40,681 bases of DNA from CAYOHY01 sp964403885 (lineage in GTDB: Bacteria; Actinomycetota; Coriobacteriia; Anaerosomatales; PHET01), in contig CAYOHY010000017.1 of the NCBI GenBank assembly GCA_964403885.1, forward strand, positions 1 through 40,681, read 5' to 3'. Positions 1-8,318 of the stretch are shown here, one piece after another; within the stretch, counting starts at the first letter, position 1, and each line of letters opens with the position of its first letter. The notes under the pieces were generated by a model. The model saw nothing but the letters and a program-made list of their open reading frames with translations. It did no database searches and had not been told where the DNA came from. The position numbers and the translations under genes are program-made.

Positions 1-1
1 A

Positions 2-646
2 GAGGCGCACGACTACCGCTACTTCCCCGAGCCCGACATGGTGCCGTTCGAGTTCTCCGATGAGTTCATCGAGCAGATCCGCACGCGCCTGCCTGAGCTT
101 CCCGACGCCAAGAAGCAGCGCTTCATGGAGACCCTCGGGCTGTCGGCCTACGACGCGAGCGTGCTGACCAGCGACTTCGAGCTGGCTGAGTTCTTCGAGG
201 CCGCGGTCACCATCGCGGGAGCCGAGCGCGCCAAGGCCATCGGCAACGTGATCCTCAACGACCTGTCCGGCTACCTGAACGCCAATGGCATCGCCGTGAC
301 CCAGAGCCGCGTGGTCCCGAGCATGGTCGCCGAGCTCGTCGAGCTCGTGGAGGACGGAACCATCTCGAGCAAGCAGGCCAAGGAGGTCTTCGCGGAGATG
401 GCCGAGACCGGCGACGCTCCGGGTGCCATCGTCGAGCTCAAGGGCATGCGCCAGGTCTCAGACACCGGCGCCATCGAAGCGGTGGTCGATGCGATCCTCG
501 CCGCGAACCCCGCTCAGGTCGAGCAGTACAGGGGCGGAAAGACCACGGTCATCGGCTTCTTTGTGGGCCAGGTCATGCGTGAGATGAAGGGCCAGGGCAA
601 CCCGGCGGTCGTCAACGAGGTGCTCGCGCGCAAGCTCGCCGAGTAG
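2..646 (+). CDS. gatB: Asp-tRNA(Asn)/Glu-tRNA(Gln) amidotransferase subunit B, 3' part
   Basis: This is the C-terminal part of GatB, the subunit that binds the mischarged tRNA and activates its Glu or Asp for amidation in the GatCAB complex in the cytoplasm. The reading frame is open from base 2, and the first residues read EAHDYRYFPEPD, the conserved GatB signature that closes the catalytic cradle domain. The remaining roughly 200 residues are the helical GatB middle domain and the C-terminal YqeY-like tRNA-binding domain (for example NPAQVEQYRGGK, then GFFVGQVMREMKGQGNP near the end). The 5' part, including the start codon, lies outside the window. The ATG at position 38 is internal and not the start. 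The stop is followed 28 bases later by the HD-domain gene, so the two may be cotranscribed. Confidence 0.95.
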   Translation, partial: EAHDYRYFPEPDMVPFEFSDEFIEQIRTRLPELPDAKKQRFMETLGLSAYDASVLTSDFELAEFFEAAVTIAGAERAKAIGNVILNDLSGYLNANGIAVTQSRVVPSMVAELVELVEDGTISSKQAKEVFAEMAETGDAPGAIVELKGMRQVSDTGAIEAVVDAILAANPAQVEQYRGGKTTVIGFFVGQVMREMKGQGNPAVVNEVLARKLAE

Positions 647-674
647 CCGGGTTCCCCGAGACGAAGGGGAGCGC

Positions 675-1220
675 GTGTCTGACGGTATCGGCATCATCGG
701 CGTCGCCACACCGCACGTGCCCGAGGAATGGTTCCTCAGGCCCGATGGGGAGTCGTACGCGCGTGGCATCCATGGTGTGGGCCACACCCTGCGCGTGTGG
801 GTGCACGCGCAAGAGATCGCCCACGAGCTTGGGTTGGCACCGTGGGAGCGAGAGGTCCTGCACCACGCGGCGCTGTGGCACGACGTGGGTCGCACGCACG
901 ACGGGGCCGACTACTACCACGGCGCGAAGAGCGCGGGCAAGGTGGTGGGGTTGGGCCTGCACGCGGCGCTCGATCCCGTGGTCGCCGACACCGCGCTCGA
1001 GCTCGTGACGCACCACTGCGGCGACGAGGGCCATGCGGAGCGGGCGATGCAGTGGCTCTACGAACCCGAGGCGAGCCTGAGGCTGTTTCGCATCCTCAAG
1101 GATGCCGACGCGCTCGACCGCGTCAGGCTCAGCGATGGCGTGGACCCGTCGTTTCTGCGCTTCCCTGTCTCGCACGGGCGCATCGAGCGCGCGTGCGAGC
1201 TGTTGCGCGCGACGCGCTAG
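675..1220 (+). CDS. HD-domain metal-dependent phosphohydrolase
   Basis: This 181-residue protein has the HD phosphohydrolase pattern: a histidine in GIHGVGHTLRV (residues 31-41), the His-Asp pair in ALWHDVGR (66-73), tandem histidines in VTHHCG (111-116) and an aspartate in KDADALDR (142-149). HD proteins hydrolyse phosphate esters such as nucleotides or (p)ppGpp using one or two metals. The substrate cannot be read from this sequence. The start is GTG at 675, with AAGGGGAG about 5 bases upstream. It follows gatB by 28 bases. Its stop overlaps the stop of the convergent minus-strand gene in a shared CTAG, so there is no room for a terminator between them. The family assignment is firm and the function is unknown. 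Confidence 0.8.
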   Translation: MSDGIGIIGVATPHVPEEWFLRPDGESYARGIHGVGHTLRVWVHAQEIAHELGLAPWEREVLHHAALWHDVGRTHDGADYYHGAKSAGKVVGLGLHAALDPVVADTALELVTHHCGDEGHAERAMQWLYEPEASLRLFRILKDADALDRVRLSDGVDPSFLRFPVSHGRIERACELLRATR

Positions 1221-2200
1221 CGGTCCTGCATCCGGTACGCCTTGAACTCCCGGTAGGTCATCGCGTCGCCGGCACCCAGCGCCAGGCCCTCGCCGTCCTC
1301 GGGCACCTCGACGAAGTCCAGGAAGCGCAGGAGCTCGGTGGGGTAGTGTCGCGCGGCGAGCTTCTCGTGCAGCTCCACGATCGCGGCGTCGTTGGCGGGC
1401 TCGCGGGGGTCGCGCTCTGCGAACGCGACGATGAGCTTGGGCAGCGTCGACTCGACCGAGCGGACCTCGAGGTCGTCGGGCAGCAGCCCCAGACGGACCT
1501 TCTGCGCGACGAGCATGTCGATCTCCTCGGCGGTTCGCTCGAGGTGCTCGCCGGAGAGCGCCTTGCAGTACTCGGCGACGTCGGCCGCCACGGAGGCGAG
1601 CCCGTTGCCGCCCGTCAGCGACTGCCCGGGCACGCGCACGTCGATGAAGGCGAGCGTGGGGTTGGCAAACGCGCCCGGTCCGGTCACGCCCTCCGTGCGC
1701 ACCAGCGCGACCAGGTCGACCTTGCGCCGACCCAGCGCGTACTCGGCGTCGACCACCACGATCTCGTCCTCGAACAGGTCGATGCCCGAGTTGCCCTCGG
1801 CGATGGCGAGCGAGTAGGACCGCCGATGCCGCGGGGCCTCGTCACCGTCGAGTGCGTCATCGACCGCTTCACGGGCCGCCGAGAGGCGGTCGAGCAGGTG
1901 GGTGACATCGCTGTCGGACTCGAGGGGCAGGCGCTCGGGGGCCGCGCCCTCGGCGGGCTCGAGCTCGGCCACGAAGGGCTCCTCGCCCATGACGCGCGCG
2001 AGGCTCACGCCGCGATGGTACAGGCCGGCTGCGCGCGCCCGGATCTCGAAACGGCTCCGCGGGTCCTCGGCCACCCACGCGAGCACGGGTGCCAGGATGC
2101 CGCTCGTGAATGCGTCCTCCTGAGCCACCGACAACAGCCGTGCGGGCTTGCTGTAGGTGCGCCAGTCGAACGCGCGCTTCGCCGATGCCTTCTTCGCCAT
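1217..2200 (-). CDS. Uncharacterised protein, possible nuclease-like core
   Basis: I do not recognise this 327-residue protein. The chosen start is ATG at 2200 (MAKKASAKRAFDW), preceded by GAAGGGA six bases upstream; a longer frame to 2233 lacks such a site. The C-terminal half contains EDEIVVVDAEYALGRRKVDL followed by VALVR, then a strand reading PTLAFIDVRVPG. The acidic residues followed by a beta-strand are loosely reminiscent of PD-(D/E)xK-type nucleases, but this is only a resemblance. The protein has no signal peptide or membrane segment and is rich in Glu and Asp. It is divergent from recQ across 133 bases, which could reflect a nucleic-acid role but does not prove one. Confidence 0.6.
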   Translation of the reverse strand: MAKKASAKRAFDWRTYSKPARLLSVAQEDAFTSGILAPVLAWVAEDPRSRFEIRARAAGLYHRGVSLARVMGEEPFVAELEPAEGAAPERLPLESDSDVTHLLDRLSAAREAVDDALDGDEAPRHRRSYSLAIAEGNSGIDLFEDEIVVVDAEYALGRRKVDLVALVRTEGVTGPGAFANPTLAFIDVRVPGQSLTGGNGLASVAADVAEYCKALSGEHLERTAEEIDMLVAQKVRLGLLPDDLEVRSVESTLPKLIVAFAERDPREPANDAAIVELHEKLAARHYPTELLRFLDFVEVPEDGEGLALGAGDAMTYREFKAYRMQDR

Positions 2201-2333
2201 GCCATTCCCTTCGCTGATGCTGTGCGTGAACACTGTACCCGCTGGGCGCGGGTGCGCGCGGCAAGAAACGGGTCACTTCCGTGTCACCGGTGCGTGGTAC
2301 CGTGTGCGGACATCGCGAGCCGAGAAGGACTCC

Positions 2334-4175
2334 ATGACCCTGCGCACCACCACGATAGACGCCACGCTCGCCGAGATCTTCGGCTACCACGAGTTTCGCC
2401 CGCATCAGCGGGAGATCGTGGAGCATCTCGTCGCGGGCGGCGACGCCTTTGTGTTGATGCCCACGGGCGGCGGCAAGTCGCTCACGTTCCAGATACCGGC
2501 CTTGCATCGCCGTGGCGTGGCGATCGTCGTTTCTCCGCTCATCTCGCTCATGAAGGACCAGGTCGACGCGCTGACGGCCAACGGCGTGGCGGCCGCGTGC
2601 CTCAACTCCTCCCTCTCACCCGAGCAGGCCGATGACGTCATCGCCTCGCTGCGTGCCGGTGAGCTCGACTTGCTCTACGTCGCCCCCGAGCGGCTCATGC
2701 TCGACGGCTTTCTCGAGTTCGTACGGACCCTCGAGATCTCCTTGTTCGCGATCGATGAGGCGCACTGCGTCAGCCAGTGGGGCCACGACTTCCGCCCGGA
2801 GTACGTGAAGCTCGGGTCTCTCCGGGAGCGCTTCCCGTCGGTGCCGCTCGTCGCGCTTACCGCCACGGCCGACGACCAGACCCGCGAGGACGTGCGCGTC
2901 CGGCTCGGCATCGGGCATGCGCCCGTGTTCGCCGCGGGGTTCGACCGGCCCAACATCCGCTACACCGTCGCCGACAAGCGCCAGGCCATCCAGCAGCTCC
3001 AGAAGTTCATCGCCGAGCGACCACAAGACTCCGGCATCGTCTACGCGCTCTCCCGCAAGCGGGTCGAGGAGGTCGCCAAGAAGCTGCGCGCCGCAGGCGT
3101 CCAGGCGGCCGCCTACCACGCAGGTCTTCCCGCCGAGAAGCGCAGCAAGGTGCAAGACGCCTTCATCCGCGACGAGGTGCGGGTCGTGGTGGCCACGGTC
3201 GCTTTCGGCATGGGCATCGACAAGCCCGACGTGCGCTTCGTGGTGCACTACGACCTCCCCAAGAACATCGAGGGCTACTACCAGGAGACCGGGCGAGCCG
3301 GCCGAGACGGGCTTCCGGCCGAGGCGCTGTGCCTTTTCGGCCTGCAAGACGCGGTCACCGCGCGCTCCCTGATCGAGAACGGGCGCAACCAAGAGCAGGT
3401 TCGCGTCGAGCTGCACAAGCTTCAGGCGATGATCGCCTTCGCCGAGGCCACCACCTGCCGGCGACGCGTGCTCCTCGGCTACTTTGGCGAGCCGCTCGAA
3501 AGCGACTGCGGCAACTGCGACGTATGTCTCGACCCTCCGCAGCTCTACGATGCCACTGTGGACGCACAGAAGGCTCTCTCGGCGGTGTACAGGACGGGTG
3601 AGCGGTTCGGCATCGGTCACGTCATCGATGTGCTCCTGGGGGCTGAGACGTCCAAGATCAAGCAGTGGGATCACGACCAGCTCTCGGTGTACGGCATCGG
3701 GGTGGACCTCACCCGGGACGAGTGGACCAGTGTGATCAGGCAGCTCATCCATCGGGGCTATCTTCGCCAAGACATCGCCCAGTTCTCGGCGCTCAAGCTG
3801 CAGGCGAGCTCCCGTGAGGTACTCAGGGGTGAGTGCGAGCTGTGGCTCGCACGCCCGCGCGCCAAGGCCCCGGCCGCACCCAAGCGCACCAAGAGCGCCG
3901 TGGCCGCCCTCTCCCTGACCGACGCCGACGAGTCCTTGTTCGAGCACCTGCGTGAGGTGCGGCGTCAGCTCGCGACCGAGCAGGGCGTCCCTCCCTACGT
4001 GGTATTCGGCGACAAGGCGCTCGTCGACATGGCCGCCAAGCGTCCTGCCACGACCGCCGAGTTCCTCGAGGTGCACGGGGTGGGAGAGGCCAAGTGCGAG
4101 CGGTACGGCGAGCTGTTCCTCGCGGCCATCGCCGAGTGGTCGTCAGAGACGCCGCCGGTCGCGGTGGGCTCCTGA
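2334..4175 (+). CDS. recQ: ATP-dependent DNA helicase RecQ
   Basis: This is a full-length 613-residue RecQ, a 3'-5' superfamily 2 DNA helicase of recombination and replication-fork repair. It has FRPHQREIV (the RecQ motif 0, residues 21-29), Walker A PTGGGKS (43-49), DEAH box (141-144) followed by the aromatic-rich loop CVSQWGHDFRPEY, motif III ALTATAD (174-180) and motif VI QETGRAGRDG (317-326). The RQC zinc ligands are C375, C392, C395 and C398, and there is a C-terminal HRDC domain (about 532-602). The length matches the family. The start is ATG at 2334, with AGAAGGA four bases upstream. An upstream in-frame extension to 2157 is non-coding in character and overlaps the divergent gene's start region. 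Confidence 0.97.
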   Translation: MTLRTTTIDATLAEIFGYHEFRPHQREIVEHLVAGGDAFVLMPTGGGKSLTFQIPALHRRGVAIVVSPLISLMKDQVDALTANGVAAACLNSSLSPEQADDVIASLRAGELDLLYVAPERLMLDGFLEFVRTLEISLFAIDEAHCVSQWGHDFRPEYVKLGSLRERFPSVPLVALTATADDQTREDVRVRLGIGHAPVFAAGFDRPNIRYTVADKRQAIQQLQKFIAERPQDSGIVYALSRKRVEEVAKKLRAAGVQAAAYHAGLPAEKRSKVQDAFIRDEVRVVVATVAFGMGIDKPDVRFVVHYDLPKNIEGYYQETGRAGRDGLPAEALCLFGLQDAVTARSLIENGRNQEQVRVELHKLQAMIAFAEATTCRRRVLLGYFGEPLESDCGNCDVCLDPPQLYDATVDAQKALSAVYRTGERFGIGHVIDVLLGAETSKIKQWDHDQLSVYGIGVDLTRDEWTSVIRQLIHRGYLRQDIAQFSALKLQASSREVLRGECELWLARPRAKAPAAPKRTKSAVAALSLTDADESLFEHLREVRRQLATEQGVPPYVVFGDKALVDMAAKRPATTAEFLEVHGVGEAKCERYGELFLAAIAEWSSETPPVAVGS

Positions 4176-4240
4176 CGGGTCGCAGTACAGCCCCGGGCTC
4201 TTGTACACTGCGCCAAACCGCTTCGCGTGAGGAGAGAGAC

Positions 4241-4519
4241 ATGGCAGGCTCCAACGGCACCCCGGTACGCGTCGAGATCACCGAGATCCTCGTGGGCGGT
4301 GAATGCCCTGTCGGGCTGACCGTCGGACAGTCATGGGAGGTCCGCGACGGCATCGTCCCCGAGGGCATCTGCGCCGCGGCCTGGAACGCCATCCAGCCGT
4401 ACGTGGTCGCCATCCGCTACGGCGGCGTGATGCCGTGGAGTGGCGAGGCCGAGATGAGCGCCTGTTGCCCCGACCCGGCCAACCCCGTCGTCTTCAAGAT
4501 GACCGTCATCGAGGACTGA
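4241..4519 (+). CDS. TIGR04076 family protein
   Basis: This 92-residue protein matches the small TIGR04076 family, which is common in anaerobes. It has an N-terminal valine-rich strand (VRVEITEIL), a cysteine in GGECPVGL, a central GICAAAW segment, the aromatic YGGVMPW and a terminal CCPDPANPVVF. The family is uncharacterised; the conserved cysteines at either end suggest metal or redox chemistry, but that is inference. The start is ATG at 4241 with GAGGAGAG at 4229-4236. The TACACT hexamer at 4204-4209 could be its -10 element, though no convincing -35 partner is present. It stands alone between recQ and the chagasin-like lipoprotein gene. Confidence 0.75.
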   Translation: MAGSNGTPVRVEITEILVGGECPVGLTVGQSWEVRDGIVPEGICAAAWNAIQPYVVAIRYGGVMPWSGEAEMSACCPDPANPVVFKMTVIED

Positions 4520-4656
4520 TCGCCCGGACCCCGGAGGGACACCTCAGCCGTCGTGAAGTGCTCGGCGACACGCCATCTCCACAGGCGTGCTCTCCCTGCA
4601 TGGGCGCTGATGGCGCATACTGTCAGTGCCCGTCCAGGTGTTCTTGAGAGGTGGAC

Positions 4657-5061
4657 ATGAAGCGTATCGGCTTGCTCATAGCGTTCGTCGCACTCGCTGT
4701 CCTGCTGGTCGCCTGCGGCCAGTCGGGGCCTGGCGCTACCAAGAATCTGGGACCGGGCGACAGCGGAGCCAAGGTCACGCTCGCCAAGGGCGACGAGCTG
4801 GTCGTCGATGCCACCAACAACCCCGCGACGGGGACCAAGTGGCTGGTCGTCGCCGGCGACGAGAAGGTCATCGCCCAGAAGGGTGAGTCGACCTATCTTG
4901 GAGCGACCGCGGATGGCAAGATCGCTGCGCCGGGAGTGGATCGACTGACGTTCCTTGCGAAGAAGTCCGGCACCACGAAGCTTCACCTGCAGTTGCGCAA
5001 CCCTGACAAGAAGGACTCGCCACCCCTGTCGAACTACTTCGTCGAGGTCACGGTCCAGTAG
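4657..5061 (+). CDS. Chagasin-family (I42) protease inhibitor lipoprotein
   Basis: This 134-residue protein has a lipoprotein signal peptide with the lipobox LVAC (lipidated Cys20). The mature part carries chagasin/I42 inhibitor signatures: the NPATGTKW loop matching the family NPTTGY.W loop, followed by a PG...F strand and a C-terminal LHLQLRNP strand in place of the usual RPW loop. Chagasin-type proteins inhibit papain-like cysteine proteases with three loops. The first loop is well conserved here, but the third is degenerate (RNPDKK), so inhibition is likely rather than certain. It would sit on the outer face of the cytoplasmic membrane. The start is ATG at 4657, with GAGAGGTGG just upstream; a GTG at 4651 is less well placed. 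Confidence 0.8.
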   Translation: MKRIGLLIAFVALAVLLVACGQSGPGATKNLGPGDSGAKVTLAKGDELVVDATNNPATGTKWLVVAGDEKVIAQKGESTYLGATADGKIAAPGVDRLTFLAKKSGTTKLHLQLRNPDKKDSPPLSNYFVEVTVQ

Positions 5062-5097
5062 TCACTCTGCCCGCGTTCCCCGTCCCGGAGGTGTGTG

Positions 5098-5946
5098 GTG
5101 AGCCGCCCGAACTTCGTCGTGGTGACAGACAGCACGGCAGACATCGCTCCCGATATCGCGGCGGCCCACGGCATCACCGTGGTTCCGCTTTCGGTGTCGT
5201 TCGGTACCGAGACCTTCCAAGACCAGACGCTCGGTCAGCAGGAGTTCTTCGATCGGATGCGCAGCGGCGCCACTCTGCCCACCACCTCTCAGCCCCCCGT
5301 GGGGGCGTTCGTCGACGCGTACCGTACGGCTCTCGAGCGCGCCGATCAGGTCATCTCGGTGCACATCTCCAATCGGCTCTCCGGGACGATAGAGTCAGCC
5401 CGGCAGGCCGCCGAGCAGTTCTCCGACAAGGTGCACGTCTTCGATTCGCTCAACCTGTCGTGGGGTCTGGGACTGCAAGTCGTCGAGGCGGCGCGCGCGG
5501 CGACCGAGGGCAGCAGCGTGGACCAGGCTCTGGAGCGGCTCGCGAAGGCCAGGGAGCGTGTACGTCTCATCGTCGGCCTGGACTCGCTCGACAACCTCGC
5601 TCGGGGCGGCCGCATCGGCCAGGTCTCGGCGTTTCTCGGATCGCTGCTCAACCTCAAGGTCACCCTCACCGTCGACGCCGACGGCGCTTTTGAGCCGGTG
5701 GCCCGCAGCCGCGGCGAGAAGGCCGCGCTCGAGCACACGCTGCAGTGGGTCACCGAGAAGATGGGCTCGGCCACCAAAGGACGGTTCGCGGTGGGGCACG
5801 CCCTGTCGCGAGATCGCGCGGAGCGCATCGCCGAGGAGCTCCGGCGCCGGTTCGACGTGAGCGACCTCGTCATCTACGAGACGGGCTCGGTCATCAGCAC
5901 ACACACGGGAACGGGCTGGGGAGTCGCGCTTCTGCCCGAGGACTGA
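5098..5946 (+). CDS. DegV family fatty-acid-binding protein (first copy)
   Basis: This 282-residue DegV protein has the characteristic DSTADI (residues 11-16), TTSQPPVG (62-69) and SGTIESA (95-101) motifs, and RGGRIG in the lipid-binding C-terminal half. DegV/FakB proteins bind a fatty acid and present it to the kinase FakA for phosphorylation and incorporation into phospholipid. No FakA gene is in this window. The start is placed at GTG 5098 because CCGGAGGTG lies about six bases upstream; the overlapping GTG at 5095 is also possible. The next gene begins 12 bases after the stop, suggesting cotranscription. A second DegV is encoded at 18740-19600; it differs throughout, so the copies are not a recent duplication. 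Confidence 0.92.
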   Translation: MSRPNFVVVTDSTADIAPDIAAAHGITVVPLSVSFGTETFQDQTLGQQEFFDRMRSGATLPTTSQPPVGAFVDAYRTALERADQVISVHISNRLSGTIESARQAAEQFSDKVHVFDSLNLSWGLGLQVVEAARAATEGSSVDQALERLAKARERVRLIVGLDSLDNLARGGRIGQVSAFLGSLLNLKVTLTVDADGAFEPVARSRGEKAALEHTLQWVTEKMGSATKGRFAVGHALSRDRAERIAEELRRRFDVSDLVIYETGSVISTHTGTGWGVALLPED

Positions 5947-5958
5947 TCGGGGTTCGCC

Positions 5959-6819
5959 ATGCAGTACTCGAACGCGATCGACCAACAGATCACGGACATG
6001 CTCCGGACGGGGCGCCCTGTCACGCCGGACATGCTGGCGGGCATCCCTGACGACGTTGGGCTCGAGTTCTTGCGGTACTACGCGCAGATCCACGCACAGC
6101 ACTTCGCCGTGCACTTCGACGGCGCCCGGCTCACGGTGTCGGCGCCGCCGTCCGTCGCTCCGGCCCAGCCTGTCGCGCCATCGCAACCGGCCAGCTCTCC
6201 GCAGCCCGTCGCGGCCGCTACTCCCGGTGCAGCGGTGCCGCTCAGCCCGGTCGACCAGGTCCTCTCTCAGCCCCAGGGCGCATCGTTGCTCGACACGGCC
6301 CCGTCGGGGTCACCGGTTCCCAAGTGGCTGTGGGCGCTGCCGTTCGGCTTCGGGATCTTTGGCGGCGTGATCGCGTGGATCATCGCGCGAGACGCGAACA
6401 AGTCAGCCGCCAAGGCGATGCTGATCGCCGGCATCGTGGTCACGATCGTCTCGATCGCGTTCAGCGCCGCCTTCACCCCCGTGTTCGGGCGCGTGACCGG
6501 CAGAGCGAACACCGAGTGGGACCAGTCCACGAGCGGCCACCCCACGCTGTATGTCTTCGGGGACCCCGGCAACCAGCAGCAGAGCCTTCAGGCACAGACC
6601 ATCGGCGAGCAGCTGGGTGCCCTCTACACCGGGCGCCTCGACGTCATCGTCTATCCGGACTCCAGCGCCGATGACACGGCCATGGGCCTGCTCGAGAGTC
6701 ACAAGATCGCCGAGTTCCCCACGGTCGTGCTCGTCACACCAGACGGCAAGGAGGTCGACCGATGGGTCGGCCAGATCCCTGCCGACAAGGTCAAAGAGGC
6801 CGTCGAGAAGCAGCTCTAG
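5959..6819 (+). CDS. Membrane protein with N-terminal helical domain and thioredoxin-like C-terminus
   Basis: This 286-residue protein has four visible parts. A helical N-terminal domain (about 4-50) is followed by a Pro/Ala/Ser-rich linker (about 62-120). Two membrane helices follow (about 123-143 and 152-173) in the pattern WLWALPFGFGIFGGVIAW then AKAMLIAGIVVTI. The C-terminal domain (about 195-286) reads like a thioredoxin fold: PTLYVFGDPG, then EFPTVVLVTPDGKEVDRWVG with the cis-Pro-like FPT. It lacks a CxxC motif, so it should not be a disulfide oxidoreductase. The N-terminal domain and helix pair resemble those of the protein at 9853-11217. The start ATG is 12 bases after degV. The stop is 7 bases from that of the convergent nuclease gene. 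Confidence 0.75.
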   Translation: MQYSNAIDQQITDMLRTGRPVTPDMLAGIPDDVGLEFLRYYAQIHAQHFAVHFDGARLTVSAPPSVAPAQPVAPSQPASSPQPVAAATPGAAVPLSPVDQVLSQPQGASLLDTAPSGSPVPKWLWALPFGFGIFGGVIAWIIARDANKSAAKAMLIAGIVVTIVSIAFSAAFTPVFGRVTGRANTEWDQSTSGHPTLYVFGDPGNQQQSLQAQTIGEQLGALYTGRLDVIVYPDSSADDTAMGLLESHKIAEFPTVVLVTPDGKEVDRWVGQIPADKVKEAVEKQL

Positions 6820-6825
6820 CGGCGC

Positions 6826-7671
6826 CTAGCCGGGAGGGCGACAGGCGCCGCAGGGCGTCAGGCCGAGCGATCGGGCCTCGTCGAGCGTAGTGGGTATCCG
6901 GCTGCGCGCGAGCGACCGACACCCGTCTCGGTGATAGTGGGTTCCCGTGCGGGTGCGGTAGAGTGCCGCGTCCGCCGCGCCCCGGCTCGATCCGCCAAGA
7001 CCCGATCCTTGCGCAGACCCGGGCATCACGGGTGCGCGGTGGCCCTCCAGCGGGTCGGCGGCCCCGGGGACCTTCCATAGCCCGCGATCGCGCTCTCGCG
7101 CCTCACGCTGATAGCGCAGGAACGACTCGACGTAGCGCACGTTGGGCGGGAACGTGTACACCTGCGCGTAGCCATCCAGCAACAGTCTCGCGTTGAACAT
7201 CTTGGAACGGATCTCGGCATCCGAGCCCGATGTGGGCTTCTCGAGCCAGATGTAGGCCAGCAGGCGCCCGTAGCGGTCGCGCAGCTCGGCATCGGTCTCA
7301 AGCCACACGGTGCGTCCGTCGAGCGCCTTCTTCGTGTATGCCGAGGACTGGTGGCCGAACGGCTCGATCTCCTTGGTCGACTCGGGCGTGTCCACGCCGA
7401 TGAAGCGCACCTTCTCGCGCACGCCGTCCACGACGATGTGCGCCGTGTCGCCGTCCACGACCCGGACCACGCGTCCTTGCTTCGTGGATGGCGCCCCTGC
7501 CTCTGACGTATCGCCCGCCGGAGGATCAGGAGTCGAGGGACTCTCCGTTACCGCGGCCGAGCGGGAGTCGGTGGTTGCGGGAGCGCCCAGAGGTGCCGAG
7601 GCCCGTGCCTCGCACCCGGCCACAAGCAGCATCACCGCGATCGCCAGGAGCGCGGCAGCGGTGCGGCGCAT
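6826..7671 (-). CDS. Secreted staphylococcal-nuclease-like lipoprotein
   Basis: This 281-residue thermonuclease-family protein has a lipoprotein signal (lipobox VAGC, Cys20) and a Ser/Thr/Pro-rich spacer to about residue 64. The SNase domain (about 65-202) contains VVDGDT (71-76), RFIGVDTPE (89-97) and RDRYGRLLAY (131-140), covering the calcium-binding acidic residues and both catalytic arginines. A C-terminal module (about 238-281) reads YHRDGC...CGAC and resembles the small Cys/His domain found at the end of some secreted SNases. The enzyme should cleave DNA and RNA at the cell surface for nutrient use or defence. The start is ATG at 7671, overlapping the upstream regulator's TGA as ATGA, so the two are translationally coupled. 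Confidence 0.88.
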   Translation of the reverse strand: MRRTAAALLAIAVMLLVAGCEARASAPLGAPATTDSRSAAVTESPSTPDPPAGDTSEAGAPSTKQGRVVRVVDGDTAHIVVDGVREKVRFIGVDTPESTKEIEPFGHQSSAYTKKALDGRTVWLETDAELRDRYGRLLAYIWLEKPTSGSDAEIRSKMFNARLLLDGYAQVYTFPPNVRYVESFLRYQREARERDRGLWKVPGAADPLEGHRAPVMPGSAQGSGLGGSSRGAADAALYRTRTGTHYHRDGCRSLARSRIPTTLDEARSLGLTPCGACRPPG

Positions 7672-8270
7672 CAACGCTCCATCCGCCGCAGAAGTGAATG
7701 GGCCGCCTTCTTCACGGCCGGATCCGCCTCCTCGGCGGCCACGTGTCGGACTGCGTCGAGCGGCTCCTCTGCAAGGCGCCCAAGACGTTCCAGGACGAGG
7801 ACCTTCTCGGTGGGGGAGAGGGCGGCGAACCCCTGCCAGAACGTGCGCGTGGCATCGCGCACGGCGTCGTCGGCGGTGTCGAGCGCGAGCAGGAGCGGAT
7901 CGGGCTCCTCGCCGAACAGGTCACCGATGGGCCGCACCGCGTAGAACGCGGTCGCGTCCTCCTGCCTGCGGACCCGCGCGATGGGTGCGTCCGCTCGCAT
8001 CATGCCCCGCTCGTTCGACTCGGCGACGCCCGCGGCGTCGGAGTTCCAGCGCTGCATGGACGCCGAGGCAGCGAGCTGGTTCAGCCGATGGACGGGGACG
8101 GCGAAGTAGGCGGCGAGCTGGGCAGCGGATTCGGGCGTCGGATTGCGCTGACCGCGCTCAAGCCGCGAGAGCAAGGCGACACTCAGGCCGGTGGCCTCGG
8201 CGACGTCAGCCAAGGTCACGCCCCTCTCGTGCCGGAGCATGCGGATCGTCTGTCCGAACGAGGACCCCAC
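7671..8270 (-). CDS. XRE-family transcriptional regulator
   Basis: This 199-residue protein has an N-terminal XRE/Cro-type helix-turn-helix (about 5-62; LADVAEATGLSVALLSRLER is the core). It is followed by a roughly 130-residue alpha-helical C-terminal region with no recognised ligand domain, ending in HEAT-like helices (VRHVAAEEADPAVKKAAHSL). The start is GTG at 8270 with GGAGGT four bases upstream; longer frames run into the promoter region. It is transcribed away from the VWA gene and overlaps the nuclease gene by ATGA, so it probably controls the nuclease and its own promoter. The minus-strand TATACT at 8288-8293 would give a leader only about 11 bases long. Confidence 0.85.
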   Translation of the reverse strand: MGSSFGQTIRMLRHERGVTLADVAEATGLSVALLSRLERGQRNPTPESAAQLAAYFAVPVHRLNQLAASASMQRWNSDAAGVAESNERGMMRADAPIARVRRQEDATAFYAVRPIGDLFGEEPDPLLLALDTADDAVRDATRTFWQGFAALSPTEKVLVLERLGRLAEEPLDAVRHVAAEEADPAVKKAAHSLLRRMER

Positions 8271-8287
8271 AGCTACCTCCACCTGCA

Positions 8288-8318
8288 AGTATACCAACAA
8301 TGGCAAACAAGTTGACAA
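8288..8318 (-). promoter_or_regulatory. Promoter of the XRE regulator-nuclease pair
   Basis: Read on the minus strand, TTGTCA (8318-8313) is followed after 19 bases by TATACT (8293-8288). The spacing is two bases over ideal, but both hexamers are good. The predicted start of transcription lies next to the Shine-Dalgarno sequence of the regulator gene. Confidence 0.5.
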
